This document shows, piece by piece, positions 30,796-43,051 of a DNA stretch of 64,000 bases. Source of the DNA: Vulcanisaeta distributa JCM 11217 (GTDB taxonomy: Archaea > Thermoproteota > Thermoprotei > Thermoproteales > Thermocladiaceae); NCBI RefSeq assembly GCF_001316005.1, contig NZ_BBBJ01000004.1:1-64000 (forward strand). Direction: 5' to 3'. A program made the position numbers and the translations under genes. Position 1 is the stretch's first letter. Each line of letters opens with the position of its first letter. A model generated the notes under the pieces. It had not been told where the DNA came from. It saw nothing but the letters and a program-made list of their open reading frames with translations, and did not search any database.

Positions 30796-31038
30796 ATGAG
30801 CAGCGAAGGAGAAGAGTGGCAGTTCCCTGAGGATTGGGAATACTCAGGCGGTGTACCAGAGAGATTATTGAAGATTAGAGCTAAGTGCCCATACTGCGGC
30901 CATGTCTTTGAGATTGAGATGGGAGAGTCCTGGTACAACATGGGCATATCAATAACTTGCCCTAAGTGCGGTAAGCAATTTTCAGTAAGCATGTATGGAG
31001 AAGTCATTGGAGAGGTTAAAAAGACCGCGAAGAAGTGA
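30796..31038 (+). CDS. Small zinc-ribbon protein
   Basis: CPYCGHVFEI and CPKCGKQFSV, 27 residues apart, form a clear four-Cys zinc ribbon in an 80-residue protein with a Lys-rich end. It may bind nucleic acid or a basal transcription partner; no specific family is recognised. It is followed 32 nt later by a helical ORF. Confidence 0.6.
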   Translation: MSSEGEEWQFPEDWEYSGGVPERLLKIRAKCPYCGHVFEIEMGESWYNMGISITCPKCGKQFSVSMYGEVIGEVKKTAKK

Positions 31039-31070
31039 TATTAAAAATTACAGCTCAGTGATATTTAATA

Positions 31071-31499
31071 ATGAATGATCAGGGATGTATCGAAGACTTA
31101 TTGAACGCTTTAATGACTTTTTATTCCGTAGCTGTTATAGAGCATTACATGATAATTCTATTATTAATTAGGTCTAGAAATACCGAGGAAGTTCGCGATC
31201 AACTACTAAACGCTCTGAGGGATCACTTGGATAAGGAAAATAGAATATTAAATAATATGTCAGGGTTGATGAAATGCCTTGATGAGCATAGCATATCTTT
31301 AATCAATGAGTTCATTAAGAATGTGCGAGATGGGATTGCATTAATTAATGACCCAGAATTCATGAGTAATTACATTAATGATTTTATGATTACCATAAAG
31401 GCCATTACTAAATATATTCTAAATCATGATGAAATACTATCAAATATTATTAATTTATTGCAGGATATCATTAGAAAATATGTAAGCAATTTTACATGA
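31071..31499 (+). CDS. Helical hypothetical protein
   Basis: The 142-residue product is almost entirely alpha-helical (LLNALMTFYSVAVIEHYMIILLLI and later IAL-, IKAITKYI- segments) and Leu/Ile/Asn-rich, without Gly tracts. An AT-rich box about 12 nt before the ATG is visible. No family is recognised. Confidence 0.5.
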   Translation: MNDQGCIEDLLNALMTFYSVAVIEHYMIILLLIRSRNTEEVRDQLLNALRDHLDKENRILNNMSGLMKCLDEHSISLINEFIKNVRDGIALINDPEFMSNYINDFMITIKAITKYILNHDEILSNIINLLQDIIRKYVSNFT

Positions 31500-31519
31500 T
31501 TTTTATTTAATTACCTCTC

Positions 31520-32458
31520 TTATGATAAGAACTGTGGAGGTACCTGGGTTAGGTTCTTCCTAATAGCCTCAACACTAGCTAGGAACTTCTTTCTCTGTTC
31601 ATCATTTAGGTTAAGTTCAATTATTTTCTCAACACCATTCTTACCCAGCACAACGGGAACCTCGGCAAATACGTCCCTTACTCCATACTCACCATCTAAG
31701 TATACTGATGCTTCGAATATCCTCTTTCTATCCTTCTTTATTGAGTCAACCATCATGGCGAGTCCAGCCGCGGGACCCCCCCAATTACTACTAAAGCCCC
31801 CCCTTAGATTTGTTATATCTGCACCTGCCTGAATTGTCTTCTTAACAATCTCGTCATACTGCTCCTTAGTTATAAACTCAGTGAGTGGTTTACCATATAC
31901 GAAGGATGCCTCCGGCACTGGATACATGTTTTCGCCGTGCTGCCCAAGAACAACGGGTATTATTGATTCAGGCGCTATGCCAATGAGTAAGGATGCGTAG
32001 TAAGCCATTCTATTTGAGTCTAAGACGCCGCTAAATCCAATGACTCTATTCCTCGGAAAGCCTAACTTCTTATAAAGTACGTAAACCATAGCATCAAGCG
32101 GATTTGTTGTGATTATCACGATAGAATTCGGCGCATACTTCTTGATCTGCTCAGCTATTGATGCAACGATCTCAGCATTCTTGCCAGCTAATTCCTCCCT
32201 GGTCATTCCAGGTTTTCTGGCGAGACCTGCGGTAACTATTACTATGTCACTACCCTCCATATCCTTATAGTCATTACTACCCCCCCTGTACCTAACGGAC
32301 TTACCCAGTATCGCAGCTGCGTGATTCAAATCGAGGGCTTCGCCCTGCGGTAGGTTCTTTATTATATCTATAAGGACTATTTCATTATCCACTTCAAAGA
32401 ACATTAGGAAGGCGGCTGTGGTTGCACCTACACGGCCACTACCTATTATTGTGATCAT
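31520..32458 (-). CDS. mdh: Malate dehydrogenase (LDH/MDH family)
   Basis: The start ITIIGSGRVGATTAAFL is the NAD-binding motif, then EIVLIDIIKNLPQGEALDL, IVTAGLARKPGMTREELAGKN, TTNPLDAM, and the catalytic His in LGQHGENMYP. Arg in the loop AGLARKPGMTR indicates dicarboxylic substrates. It interconverts malate and oxaloacetate. The frame is intact over 312 residues. Three Gly pairs (YRGGSN, LRGGFS, NWGGPA) come from C7 tracts and look like one-residue insertions. Confidence 0.85.
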   Translation of the reverse strand: MITIIGSGRVGATTAAFLMFFEVDNEIVLIDIIKNLPQGEALDLNHAAAILGKSVRYRGGSNDYKDMEGSDIVIVTAGLARKPGMTREELAGKNAEIVASIAEQIKKYAPNSIVIITTNPLDAMVYVLYKKLGFPRNRVIGFSGVLDSNRMAYYASLLIGIAPESIIPVVLGQHGENMYPVPEASFVYGKPLTEFITKEQYDEIVKKTIQAGADITNLRGGFSSNWGGPAAGLAMMVDSIKKDRKRIFEASVYLDGEYGVRDVFAEVPVVLGKNGVEKIIELNLNDEQRKKFLASVEAIRKNLTQVPPQFLS

Positions 32459-32588
32459 CTAATTCACCCATTACTGGCATCAATGACGCGTTTTTAACTT
32501 TAATCCATCCACAATGTATCATCAATAATATACATTACTTAATTCATGATTTCAATTTATGATAAAACGTTACTGAATCACCTATTAC

Positions 32589-34324
<1,736 letters not shown>

Positions 34325-34379
34325 CTGAACCTCTGTATTATGAATAAAAGATTTAAAAGGTATATTTAGAATAGAAAAT

Positions 34380-34802
34380 GTGCTATCATCAACAAGCAGT
34401 GTACCATCAAGAAGAACATTAACTGAGCGGGTACAGCAAAAGCTAAATGAGATTTTAGAATCAAGCGACTTAATAAAGTTCGTTGCCTTAGTTACCATGG
34501 ATGGATTCACAATAGCGTCGGGTATGAGAAACAATGTTGACATTAATCCAAAGTGGTTAGGCGCATTAATAGTATCATCAATAAAGAACCTCGAATTAAA
34601 CCTAAGGAAGGCACTGAATGAGGCAAACCTATCTGAATTAGTCATATCCCTTGGGCAGGATTTGTTGATTGTAAAATCCATTGGTAAGTTAGCGTTGATA
34701 ATGATTGTTGATAGGGCGTTAGACATGAATTTTGTGATGTACGAGATTGAGGAGGGATTAAGCGATTTGTCGACCGACTTGGGTTTAGGGAGGAAGGAAT
34801 AA
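34380..34802 (+). CDS. Roadblock/LC7-like protein
   Basis: The 140-residue product has the alternation of helix and strand expected for a roadblock fold: LNEILESSDLIKFVALVTMDGFTIASG at the start and LLIVKSIGKLALIMIVDRALDMNFVMYEIEEG at the end. Archaeal roadblock proteins often work with small GTPases; none is next to it. It starts with GTG at 34380. Downstream is a convergent regulator gene. Confidence 0.5.
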   Translation: MLSSTSSVPSRRTLTERVQQKLNEILESSDLIKFVALVTMDGFTIASGMRNNVDINPKWLGALIVSSIKNLELNLRKALNEANLSELVISLGQDLLIVKSIGKLALIMIVDRALDMNFVMYEIEEGLSDLSTDLGLGRKE

Positions 34803-34826
34803 TCATTTTAATTTATTGTTAATTAT

Positions 34827-35288
34827 TTAATTGGAACCGTTGTCTGGCTCTTCCTCAGTAGCCATGCTGTTTAATGACTCTATTAATGCGGCTGATGTTA
34901 AGTTCTCAATTAATTGCTTTGACTTCTCATAATAGGCATTTATTAACTGCAGTAGTTTTTGCTTAACATAGTCTATTGGCTTTGTGTAGTAAACATACGT
35001 GTAACCTCCATTCTTGGCAAGTACTGGTCTTCTGGCGATTAAACCAAGCTGAACAAGCTTGACCAGAGATCTCTCAATGGTACTTCTTGACTTATTCATT
35101 TCCTTCGCTATTTCAGCCACGGTCAGTGGCTCCTTAGCCTTATTCTGTAGCAGGTAGTAAATCTCAACCTCGGTTGGTGAGAGCCTAAGTATGCACCTAA
35201 GGATGTACTTAATATCAACATCCTCAAGGATCTCTTCGGTACTCTTCTCCTTAATTGTTATGAGAGACACCACGTTAACCACCAACAT
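34827..35288 (-). CDS. TrmB/MarR-type winged-helix transcription regulator
   Basis: The core LSPTEVEIYYLLQNKAKEPLTVAEIAKEMNKSRSTIERSLVKLVQLGLIARRPVL is a winged helix of the TrmB type. The C-terminal 60 residues form a coiled coil (VKQKLLQLINAYYEKSKQLIENL) for dimerisation, ending in an acidic tail. The ATG at 35288 is chosen because a TATA box at about 35303-35311 leaves almost no leader. Targets are not known. Confidence 0.65.
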   Translation of the reverse strand: MLVVNVVSLITIKEKSTEEILEDVDIKYILRCILRLSPTEVEIYYLLQNKAKEPLTVAEIAKEMNKSRSTIERSLVKLVQLGLIARRPVLAKNGGYTYVYYTKPIDYVKQKLLQLINAYYEKSKQLIENLTSAALIESLNSMATEEEPDNGSN

Positions 35289-35381
35289 CAGTGTCACAGA
35301 GTCTCTTTATAAATCTTTTTCTCCAACATTTTCCACTATGAATGCATGGTTTTATCAAATTATTTATATATAATTAAGACC

Positions 35382-36365
35382 TTATAGCTCTACAGTGACA
35401 CCCATACCCTTACTTTTCACTAAGTTATATATGTAAGTCGCCGCAGCGAGATCCTCAACCGCAATACCAACCGACTTAAATAACGTGATATCATCACTCC
35501 CCCCCCAGCCTACCCTGTCTTACACCACTTATTATCTCACCTATCTCAATTAAATTATTTTCATGTATTAATCCACTCCTTATTGGAATTATTACATCGC
35601 CAGTCTCATTCATAACAGCAACACGTGAATCAACGGCGATTACCGATGCCTTACGGATAGTATCATCATCAAGCTCCCTTGCATTAACCTCTGGTGCGCC
35701 AATTGACGCTATGTGCATTCCTTCATGAAGCCATGATCCACGAATGACAGGCTCTCTACTCGTTGTTGCCGTTATCACGATATCGGCATATTTAACGGCA
35801 TCATAGCCTGAATCGACGACTACAGCGTCAATGCCTCTACCCTGGGCTAACTCCGCTAATTCAAGAGCTCTCCCTCTCGTTCTTGAGAATATGTATAGTC
35901 TCTTAATGGGGAAGGCCTAGATAGCAGCATTAAATGGTACCTGGCCTGTAATCCAGCACCTATTATTGCCAGGTTGTGCGTATTTCGCGCCATATACTTA
36001 ATTGATACGGCCGTTGCGGCCGCGGTTCTCCACGCCGTTAATGCTGTACCATTAATAACCGCTAATGGCTGCCCCGTAATATCATCCATAAGCACGACGA
36101 TTCCCTGGGTCGTTGGCAAACCACGCGTTTTATTACCCTCAATGACATTAACTATCTTAACGGAGAAACCGGCATTGCGTGCACCGCAGGGCATAACACC
36201 CCACCAATCATTATCAAGGTAAATAACCGTTCTTTGAGGCATCCTCACCCTACCAGAACTATAATCACTAAAGGCTGTGGCTATGGCATTTATTAACCCT
36301 GCAACACCAACTGCATTATCCAGCACTTCATCGACCTCCCTCCCACTTATTATTGTTAGCTTCAT
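35382..36365 (-). CDS. Ornithine cyclodeaminase / mu-crystallin family (alanine dehydrogenase-like)
   Basis: The N-terminal half has MPQRTVIYLDNDWWGVMPCG, VLMDDITGQPLAVINGTALTAWRTAA and LAIIGAGLQARYHL (NAD-binding). Breaks are near 35917 (one G missing before AFPIKRLYIF) and at C8 35499-35506 (four or seven needed, then SDDITLFKSVGIAVEDLAAA). Repaired length about 327 residues, normal for OCD/archaeal alanine dehydrogenases, which interconvert amino and keto acids. Substrate is not certain. Confidence 0.8.
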
Positions 36366-36495
36366 ATTACATTTGAATTATGATGAAGAATTTAAGCATT
36401 ATTATCTATAGGCATGAATAGAGAAATACCGCTTCTACATTTTGCGACAGATTTATTAACTCTAGTTATAAGTAAAATAGTGGGGGGGTGAAATT

Positions 36496-36792
36496 ATGGA
36501 GATTAAATGTATTAATTGCAGGTACTTTAGACTTCATGAGTTACGCGACAATATTGGTATTTGCACGAATAAGGATAGCCCATACTACATGAGGTTAGTC
36601 ATGACTGAGTGGCAATGCCCATTCTTCGTAGAATTTAATGAGGAGAGTGATGAGGATGAATTCTATTGGTGCTCGGATTGCAAGACAATGGTTCATAAGT
36701 CATTATTATCACTTCATAAGGGGGGGCACAAATTAGTTAAGATACCGTACATTGATGAGGAATCTCACTTGGAAACCTACGTAGCTGATTAG
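36496..36792 (+). CDS. Small Cys/His-rich protein
   Basis: MEIKCINCRYFRLHE, GICTN and CPFFVEF are followed by WCSDCKTMVHKSLLSLHKGGHK, giving two possible metal sites, the second resembling a C2H2-type finger. The product has 98 residues. A G7 tract followed by TGA lies 6-15 nt upstream of the ATG and could act as a ribosome-binding site, unusual in this leaderless-rich window. Function unknown. Confidence 0.5.
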   Translation: MEIKCINCRYFRLHELRDNIGICTNKDSPYYMRLVMTEWQCPFFVEFNEESDEDEFYWCSDCKTMVHKSLLSLHKGGHKLVKIPYIDEESHLETYVAD

Positions 36793-36809
36793 GCCTGTCC
36801 CTCTTTAAA

Positions 36810-37439
36810 TCATGCATTTAAACAGTATTTTCTCACAAAGCTTTCAATGGCCTTAGCTATTACCCTAATATCCTTACCCCCCCTAGGTGTATGCGGCATG
36901 CCCTCAACCCTTATGAGCTCAATCACATTACCAAGGGATTTAGCCCTCTCGTAATAATCCTCCACCTGCCTTATATTTACTAATTCATCGTTAGTACCAT
37001 GTATTAGAAGCATTGGCGGCAGGTTAGGCCTTAAGTAGTTAATTGGCGAGGTCTTCGTGAGAAACTCCTCAGTGACCTGCCTACTATCAATCCTCACTAA
37101 TTCCTCATAAGTCCTCCTCCTAACACTACCGGGCTCACCTGAGAGTAACCACTTAATTTGTGCCAACCTATCGGTTGGCCCTGACACGGAAATGGCGCAT
37201 GCGATTCGGTCCATAGTCGATGCTGTAAGTAATGCTATTGTACCGCCCATTGAGTGGCCGGCGATTATGTATCTGTCATTGGTTCCCTCAAGCAATTCCC
37301 TGATCTTATTAAGACCATCCTCAAAGTCTTTGTATGTTGGTGCTATCACCTCTAGGTTTAGTGATTTCAAGGGGGCCAATAAGCCAGTTTATCTTCTCGG
37401 GGGGCTTGAACCAAAGCCATGTAGTGCTAATGCCTTCAT
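36810..37439 (-). CDS. Alpha/beta hydrolase
   Basis: The ATG at 37439 gives MKALALHGFGSSPEKINWLIGPLKSLNLEV after two repairs: G6 at 37399-37404 and G5 at 37371-37375 both need four. The nucleophile elbow is IIAGHSMGGTIALLTAS, the acid is in LLIHGTNDELV, and the His in EGMPHTPRGG. The full protein has about 208 residues. It is a serine hydrolase (esterase or peptidase-like); the substrate is unknown. Confidence 0.75.
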
Positions 37440-37532
37440 TACTAGGGCATGCACATTGAATTGGTTATAAAGTTTTAGTGCCAGTGGGGAGAGTTAACCT
37501 AATAAATTTATTATAGGATCCTCTCATCAATC

Positions 37533-38268
37533 ATGGCGAAATCAAGAAAGACAAAAAGACCTCAAAGGCGTAGGGGGGGAGACTATTCTACTTAGCACTT
37601 GCGTTAGTGATACTTGGTGAGGCAGCATTCATAGTAGTCCTATTCCTACCTGGCATGGTATCTAAGCTAACAATGCCATCACAGACCCAGACGGAGCTTA
37701 ATGCTACGATTATTACCAAATACATGCTCTCAACATTAATAAATCCATACAATAACTCACTCATAAACGCCACAGCGCTAGGGTTAATAAACAATACGAA
37801 ACCCATACTAATGTACCTAACAGTTAATGACCCATACCTAATAGATGAATCATGTAATGTTTGGCCAATATTTTATAATGCCACGCAATATCATAATTAT
37901 AACGTAGTGATCGTGGTATTCCCCAACCCACCAACGCAGGCTCCTGCGACATTGTCGGTGATTCAACAATTCAATAGTTATGTGTATGAGCTTTGTAATT
38001 TCAATCCTGAATCGCCAAACTTCGTAATAACAACGGCATTTTGGGGCAATTACACGTATGGCTCACAAGTGCTCATTGTTGGTTACGGAACATTACTACC
38101 ACAATTACTTACTAAGTTGGGTGTTAATGCAAGTAATGTCTACTTCCCATTGCTAATAGTGATTAAGCCTATAATACCGTGGAGGCCTCAGGGATAATCT
38201 ATGGCTCGCAACTCACGAATAGTACGTACTTAAGTGAGGTATTATTTACGTCATCAGGGAACAGCTAA
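37533..38268 (+). CDS. Membrane-anchored extracytoplasmic protein
   Basis: A basic N-terminus (MAKSRKTKRPQRRR) and one membrane helix precede a 190-residue outer domain with several Asn-x-Ser/Thr glycosylation sites. Two Cys (DESCNVW and YELCNF) could form a disulfide. The thioredoxin-like pattern LMYLTVNDPYL then VVIVVFPNP is only suggestive. Breaks: G7 37573-37579 (five or eight needed) and near 38188 (three G for four), after which the end is GIIYGSQLTNSTYL. It overlaps the convergent IPK gene by 4 nt. Confidence 0.5.
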
Positions 38269-39033
38269 TCAGGTAAAAACCTCGTACATTTAATGGGCTC
38301 CTCCCCCCCATGAAGTATTCTACTTATTGATTCCAAGTCCCAAATTGCGCATAGGTAGGTCCTCGTATACCTGGCTAATTCCATTGCAGACCGTATCTTT
38401 CTCATGAGACCCCCAGTCACGTCTATGTAACGCGTACCTCTCTCATTCACCACCGACGCGTTGGTTAATTGCTTAATGACATTACCATCAGCATCAAGTA
38501 TGCCGGGCACGTCAGTTAAGAATATCGATGCTGATGGCCTTAACTTTGAGCCTAGGTCTAGCATTATATCATCACCGCTAATTATGGAGAAGCCCTCATC
38601 GCTGGCAACAACGTCGCCGTAAAGTATTGGTATTACGCCTCTTTCGATTAATTCCATTATGTGCATGGGCTCTATTAGTAATTGAGGTTTACCATCTAAT
38701 TACGTATATTGAGCCTGTCCTTAACGGGTAAATGGGTAACCCAACTGATGCTAATGTAAGCGTTATTTTCATACTTAAATAACTAAGAACAGCCGAAGTA
38801 AGAGAAACTCCGGCTAATTGCTCGTCATCTCTATACGCACTTAATCCGTAGGCCAAGGCCACGGGGTGCGCAAAGCTACCACCTCCATGAACAAGGACAA
38901 ACTTATTACCTGAGCTAATCTCTCTAGCGAGTAATGTACCTAATTCCCTTACCCAGTCCTCCCTGTAACTAAGTGGTCTTGACTTATCACTTATTGCGCT
39001 ACCCCCCCCTAATTTCATCATGAAAAGTCTCAT
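38265..39033 (-). CDS. Isopentenyl phosphate kinase
   Basis: Amino-acid-kinase fold with FVLVHGGGSFAHPVALAYGL, whose His marks isopentenyl phosphate kinase of the archaeal alternative mevalonate pathway. VIPILYGDVVASDEGFSIISGDDIMLDL and IDVTGGLMRKIRSAMEL complete it. The start KLGGS motif reads KLGGGS owing to C8 39002-39009. A two-base loss near 38692 splits the gene (IRDGKPQLLIEPMH when repaired). It makes IPP from isopentenyl phosphate. The GGPP synthase gene lies directly upstream on the same strand. Confidence 0.8.
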
Positions 39034-39109
39034 TAACTCCTCCGGTGATTAATACCGTAGGTCCAGGCTTATAAGTGTGAAGGTTATTTGTGATTTAACG
39101 CGTCATTTA

Positions 39110-40147
39110 CTAAAACTCCCTAGTTACAGTGAACCTTAAGATTTCCCTAAGATCATCAACAAATTCATTACTTCCCAACTCATTTAATGCCTTCTCAGAC
39201 TTCTCCGCAAAATCCATAGCTATTTTCAACGCATTTTCCCTAGCATTAGTCTTCGATATTATCTCCACAGCCCTCTTGACATCGTCATTGGTGACCGCGG
39301 TCTTACCAAGAATACCCAGTAACTCCTCCTTATCCTTATCACCCAACTCCTTCAGCGCCATGACAACTACTGCATTGCCCAGCTTATGCTCCTTAATGTC
39401 CTTACCAATCTCCTTACCGAACTTCCTAACATCACCAAAAATATCAAGTATATCATCTAGTACCTGGAAGGCGAGTCCAAGGTACGTACCATAGTCAGAC
39501 AGCGGATTTACACAGTGCTGCGCATTGACAGACATCGCGCCGAAAACCGCAGCCGTCCTTATCAGGGCTGCCGTCTTAAGGCTTATCATCTTCACGTAGG
39601 TATTGTACAGGGCCTCCCAATTACTCAATAACCTGGGCCCCCCCAACCTATTCTCTGCGAAGTAGGGGGGGTCTCTACGCCCTGCATATTCAAGTAAGAT
39701 ATCGAGACGCTCACCCTCATCTATTGCGCGTATTGTACTTGCCGTCTCCCTGGCAAAGGCTATTGGATCCCTGGTCTCGAGTATGGCCTCCTCAATGGCC
39801 TCCCTATACCATATACCGATTAGTATTGCCGCATTATCGCCATATTTAGCCCTAACCGTCGGCTTATTCCTCCTCAGTAATGCCTCATCGATTATGTCGT
39901 CATAAATTAAGGAGTAATTATGTATTAACTCTACAATAGCCGCAGCCGGTAATGCTGCCCTATAATCACCGCCGCAAGCCCTCGCGGCCGTTAATGTTAT
40001 TAACGGTCTCAACCTCTTACCGCCAGTGGATACTTGGTAAATCACGGCATCCCTAAACTCCTCACTCACTTCCTTGCTTAAGTATTTGATTAACTGTTCG
40101 TCGATTTCACGTCCATAGAGGCTATGAAGCTTCTCTAAAATATCCAT
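39110..40147 (-). CDS. Geranylgeranyl diphosphate synthase (polyprenyl synthetase)
   Basis: Both aspartate-rich motifs are visible: NYSLIYDDIIDEALLRRNKPT and AFQVLDDILDIFGDVRKFGKEIGKDI. GGKRLRPLITL near residue 40 binds the diphosphate. The enzyme condenses IPP with allylic diphosphates to make C20 chains for archaeal lipids. The 345-residue frame is intact. RDPPYF and RLGGPRLL carry C7-encoded extra residues. With the IPK gene 76 nt downstream it forms an isoprenoid pair. Confidence 0.85.
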   Translation of the reverse strand: MDILEKLHSLYGREIDEQLIKYLSKEVSEEFRDAVIYQVSTGGKRLRPLITLTAARACGGDYRAALPAAAIVELIHNYSLIYDDIIDEALLRRNKPTVRAKYGDNAAILIGIWYREAIEEAILETRDPIAFARETASTIRAIDEGERLDILLEYAGRRDPPYFAENRLGGPRLLSNWEALYNTYVKMISLKTAALIRTAAVFGAMSVNAQHCVNPLSDYGTYLGLAFQVLDDILDIFGDVRKFGKEIGKDIKEHKLGNAVVVMALKELGDKDKEELLGILGKTAVTNDDVKRAVEIISKTNARENALKIAMDFAEKSEKALNELGSNEFVDDLREILRFTVTREF

Positions 40148-40302
40148 CGAACCTACGACTAATGCCAGTAATTAAGTTATATCCTTATGATGCCCACGAC
40201 ATTTTTTAACTGTTGAATATAAATTAGTTAATGTCTAAAGCCATTGTTAATAATTAATTATGGACAAAGCTTAATATTGCTTAATCAATTGCTAAAGAAC
40301 GT

Positions 40303-41498
40303 ATGAGCCAGGACATAGTCATTACGGGCTTCGTAAGGACACCCATTGGTAAATTTGGTGGTGCATTTAAGAACGTGAAGACACCCTACTTAGCGGCTGA
40401 GGCAATAAAGGCGTTGATTAGGAGAACGGGCATTGATGGTAAATTAATTGATGAGGTTGTCTTTGGATCGACACTCCAGGGTGGTATGGGGGGGCAAAAC
40501 CTCAGTAGGTTTGCGGCATTACTCGCTGGGTTACCAATTGAGGTCAGCGCGTTTACTGTTAATAGGGTTTGCTCATCAGGGATGCAGGCAATTATTGAGG
40601 CTGTTAGGGCCCTTAAGGTTGGTGATGTTAATGTGGTGATAGCCGGCGGCGCGGAGTCAATGAGCACACAACCACTTGCATTACCACACGAGGTTAGGTG
40701 GGGGATTAAGCACTTAATCGGTAGGGACTTGAAATTCATAGACTTGATGATTTATGATGGATTAACAGACCCCCCCACAAACATGATGCTCATGGGTCAG
40801 GAGGCCGATAAGGTTGCCATGGAGCATGAAATAACCAGGGAGGAACTCGATAAGGTGGCTTATGAAAGCCATATGAGGGCTCTAAGGGCTACGGAGAATA
40901 AGTACTACCTCGAGCTTGAACCTGTCGATACCGTGATAAATGGGGAGAGGGTTTACCTGGATAGGGATGAGGGTATTAGGCCGGACACAAGCCTAGAGAA
41001 GCTGGCTAAGTTGAAACCTGCCTTTGGACCAAATGGTCTACATACCGCAGGTAATTCATCGCAATTATCCGATGGTGCAGCTGCGTTGTTATTAACTACG
41101 ATGGATAAGGCTAAGGAGCTTGGGTTAAGGCCTATCGCTAAGATCGTTGGTTATGCATGGCATATGGTTGAGCCCTGGAGATTCCCAGAGGCGCCAATTT
41201 ACGTGATTAGGAAATTACTGAATAAGGTTGGTTGGAGTGTTAGTGACGTAGATGTTTTTGAGGTTAATGAGGCCTTTGCCGTAGTTACGTCCTGGTTAAT
41301 AAGGAGTTAGGTATACCATATGATAAGATGAACATATTCGGAGGCGCGATAGCCCTGGGCCACCCACTCGGTGCCAGTGGTGCTAGGATAGTCACGACAT
41401 TAATATCAGCATTAATTCATGTTGGCGGTAGGAGAGGCGTGGCGGCGCTGTGCCATGGTACTGGCGGTGCCACGGCGGTGGCTATAGAGATGCTTTAA
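40303..41498 (+). CDS. Acetyl-CoA C-acetyltransferase (thiolase)
   Basis: FTVNRVCSSGMQAI holds the acylated Cys, VNEAFAVV the His region, and after a break near 41291 the end reads NIFGGAIALGHPLGASGARIVTTL then GVAALCHGTGGATAVAIEML with the second Cys. It makes acetoacetyl-CoA, first step of the mevalonate route. The usual GQN motif reads MGGQN (G7 40488-40494) and TDPPTN holds another C7. Length repaired about 398. No DUF35 partner gene is adjacent. Confidence 0.8.
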
Positions 41499-41545
41499 CA
41501 AAAAGCAAAAGGCTTTTAAATGCGACAGTCCCTACCATTCATAGT

Positions 41546-42695
41546 ATGGTTGATGCCCTGGAATAAAGGATTTCTCGGAACTGAAAATAATGATAAACCT
41601 ACTCAAGAAGTATAGGGGCTATGCAACGACGCTCATAAGCCTATACATCAACGGTAACAGGCCAATACCTGATGTGGTATCAATGCTTAGGCAGGAGTGG
41701 GCGTTGGCGAGTAATATTAAGGATAAGACCACTAGAACCCATGTTCAGGACGCGCTCGAGAGGATTATAAATTCGATAAAGGGCATTTCAAAGGCTCCAG
41801 AGAATGGACTGGCAATATTCGCAGGCTTCCACATGATAAACCCAGGCAATTATGAGTGGGTCTTCTACGCAATAATACCACCAATACCAGTATCAACCTT
41901 CAAGTACATATGCGATACCTCATTCCACACGGAGATACTTGAGGGCATGGTTAAGAGCAGTGATACCTATGGCATAATAGTGATCGAGAGGGGCGAGGCA
42001 GTCATCGCATTGCTGAGGGGTAATTACTGGGAGATTGTTGATAAGGTGGAGTTCTTCGTACCGAACAAGCACGCGGCTGGCGGACAGTCAGCCCTCAGAT
42101 ATAAACGACAGACGGAGCATTTAGCCGAGACATTTTACAAGCTAGTCGCTGAGAGGGCCAATAAGGTGTTTACCGAGATACCGAGCCTAAAGGTATTGTC
42201 GTTGCTGGGCCAGGACCAACGAAGGAGGAGTTCCTTGAGGAGGGTGAGCTTGACCATAGGATTAGGGATAAGGTCATCGCCATTGTATCTGCATGTTGCG
42301 CGGACATTGGTGGTGTTCTCGAGGCCATTAGGAATGCCGAGGATAAGCTTAAGGAGACCGAGTACGTCAAGGCCAAGAAATTAATGGAGGAGATAATGTA
42401 CCTAGCCGTTAAGAAACCCGAGTATTTAATCTACGGTAAGGACTCCGTGATGGACGCGGTTAAGAAGGGCATTGCTAAGGTGGTTGTTGTTAGTGAGGAT
42501 GTTGGTGAGGATGAGATAATGAACCTAACACTAATGCTTAAGGGTAGGAAGGATGTCGAACTATTCGTAATGCCCAAATCAGTTGAGGAAAACCTAACAC
42601 TGACCCAGACATTCGGTGGTTATGTGGCTATTTTATCAACACCGTCATGGATCCTCGAGAGTTATAACGAGAATCAGGATAAAGCCAGTTCATAA
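41546..42695 (+). CDS. prf1: Peptide chain release factor aRF1
   Basis: The catalytic loop KHAAGGQSALRYKR contains the universal GGQ. The N-terminal part carries stop-codon-decoding helices (LKKYRGYATTLISLYI), and the C-terminal part ELDHRIRDKVIAIVSACCADIGG follows the break near 42190. A lost A at about 41565 separates the ATG at 41546 from the main frame. Archaea have a single class I release factor, so two breaks in this gene point to consensus errors in the sequence, not true inactivation. Length about 383 residues. Confidence 0.9.
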
Positions 42696-42715
42696 GCTAC
42701 CGCTTAAATCACTCT

Positions 42716-43000
42716 TTAACCACCACCCGCTGGTGGTAGGAATACTACCTCATCACCATTAGATAGTTTAGTGCTTAACCCATTTAAGAAGTCTATTGAT
42801 CTACCATTAACCAGTATGACGTATTGATCCTTAAGTCTGCCGTTATCGTCTAGTATGACCTTTGAGAAGTTTGGACTTACTGAATCATCAATGATTTGTA
42901 TCAGATCCTTAATTGTCGCGTTGTCGGGTATGTTAAGTTCAGTCTTAAGTACCTTGGTTATGTCGTATAATGATGCCAAGAACTTAACCTGAACCTTCAT
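42716..43000 (-). CDS. MoaD/ThiS-like sulfur-carrier protein
   Basis: The 94-residue ubiquitin-like protein starts MKVQVKFLASLYDITKV and ends LPPAGGG, the free diglycine tail used for adenylation and thiocarboxylation or for protein conjugation. It follows its tandem paralogue (43052-43336) with a 51-nt gap. No MoaE or E1-like gene is adjacent. Function could be molybdopterin synthesis or sulfur transfer. Confidence 0.7.
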   Translation of the reverse strand: MKVQVKFLASLYDITKVLKTELNIPDNATIKDLIQIIDDSVSPNFSKVILDDNGRLKDQYVILVNGRSIDFLNGLSTKLSNGDEVVFLPPAGGG

Positions 43001-43051
43001 CAAGCACTAGCAGTAAAAATAGTTTAAAAAGCTTAATACAAAAGGCACTAA

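Noticed and set aside
30774-31007. Minus-strand frame over the zinc-ribbon gene at 30796
   Set aside because: The plus strand has the Cys pairs and a sensible start; the minus frame has no recognisable motif.
32459-32588. Possible C/D-box small RNA (ATGATAAAA then ACTGA)
   Set aside because: The C box is imperfect and no second C'/D' pair is present at the right spacing.
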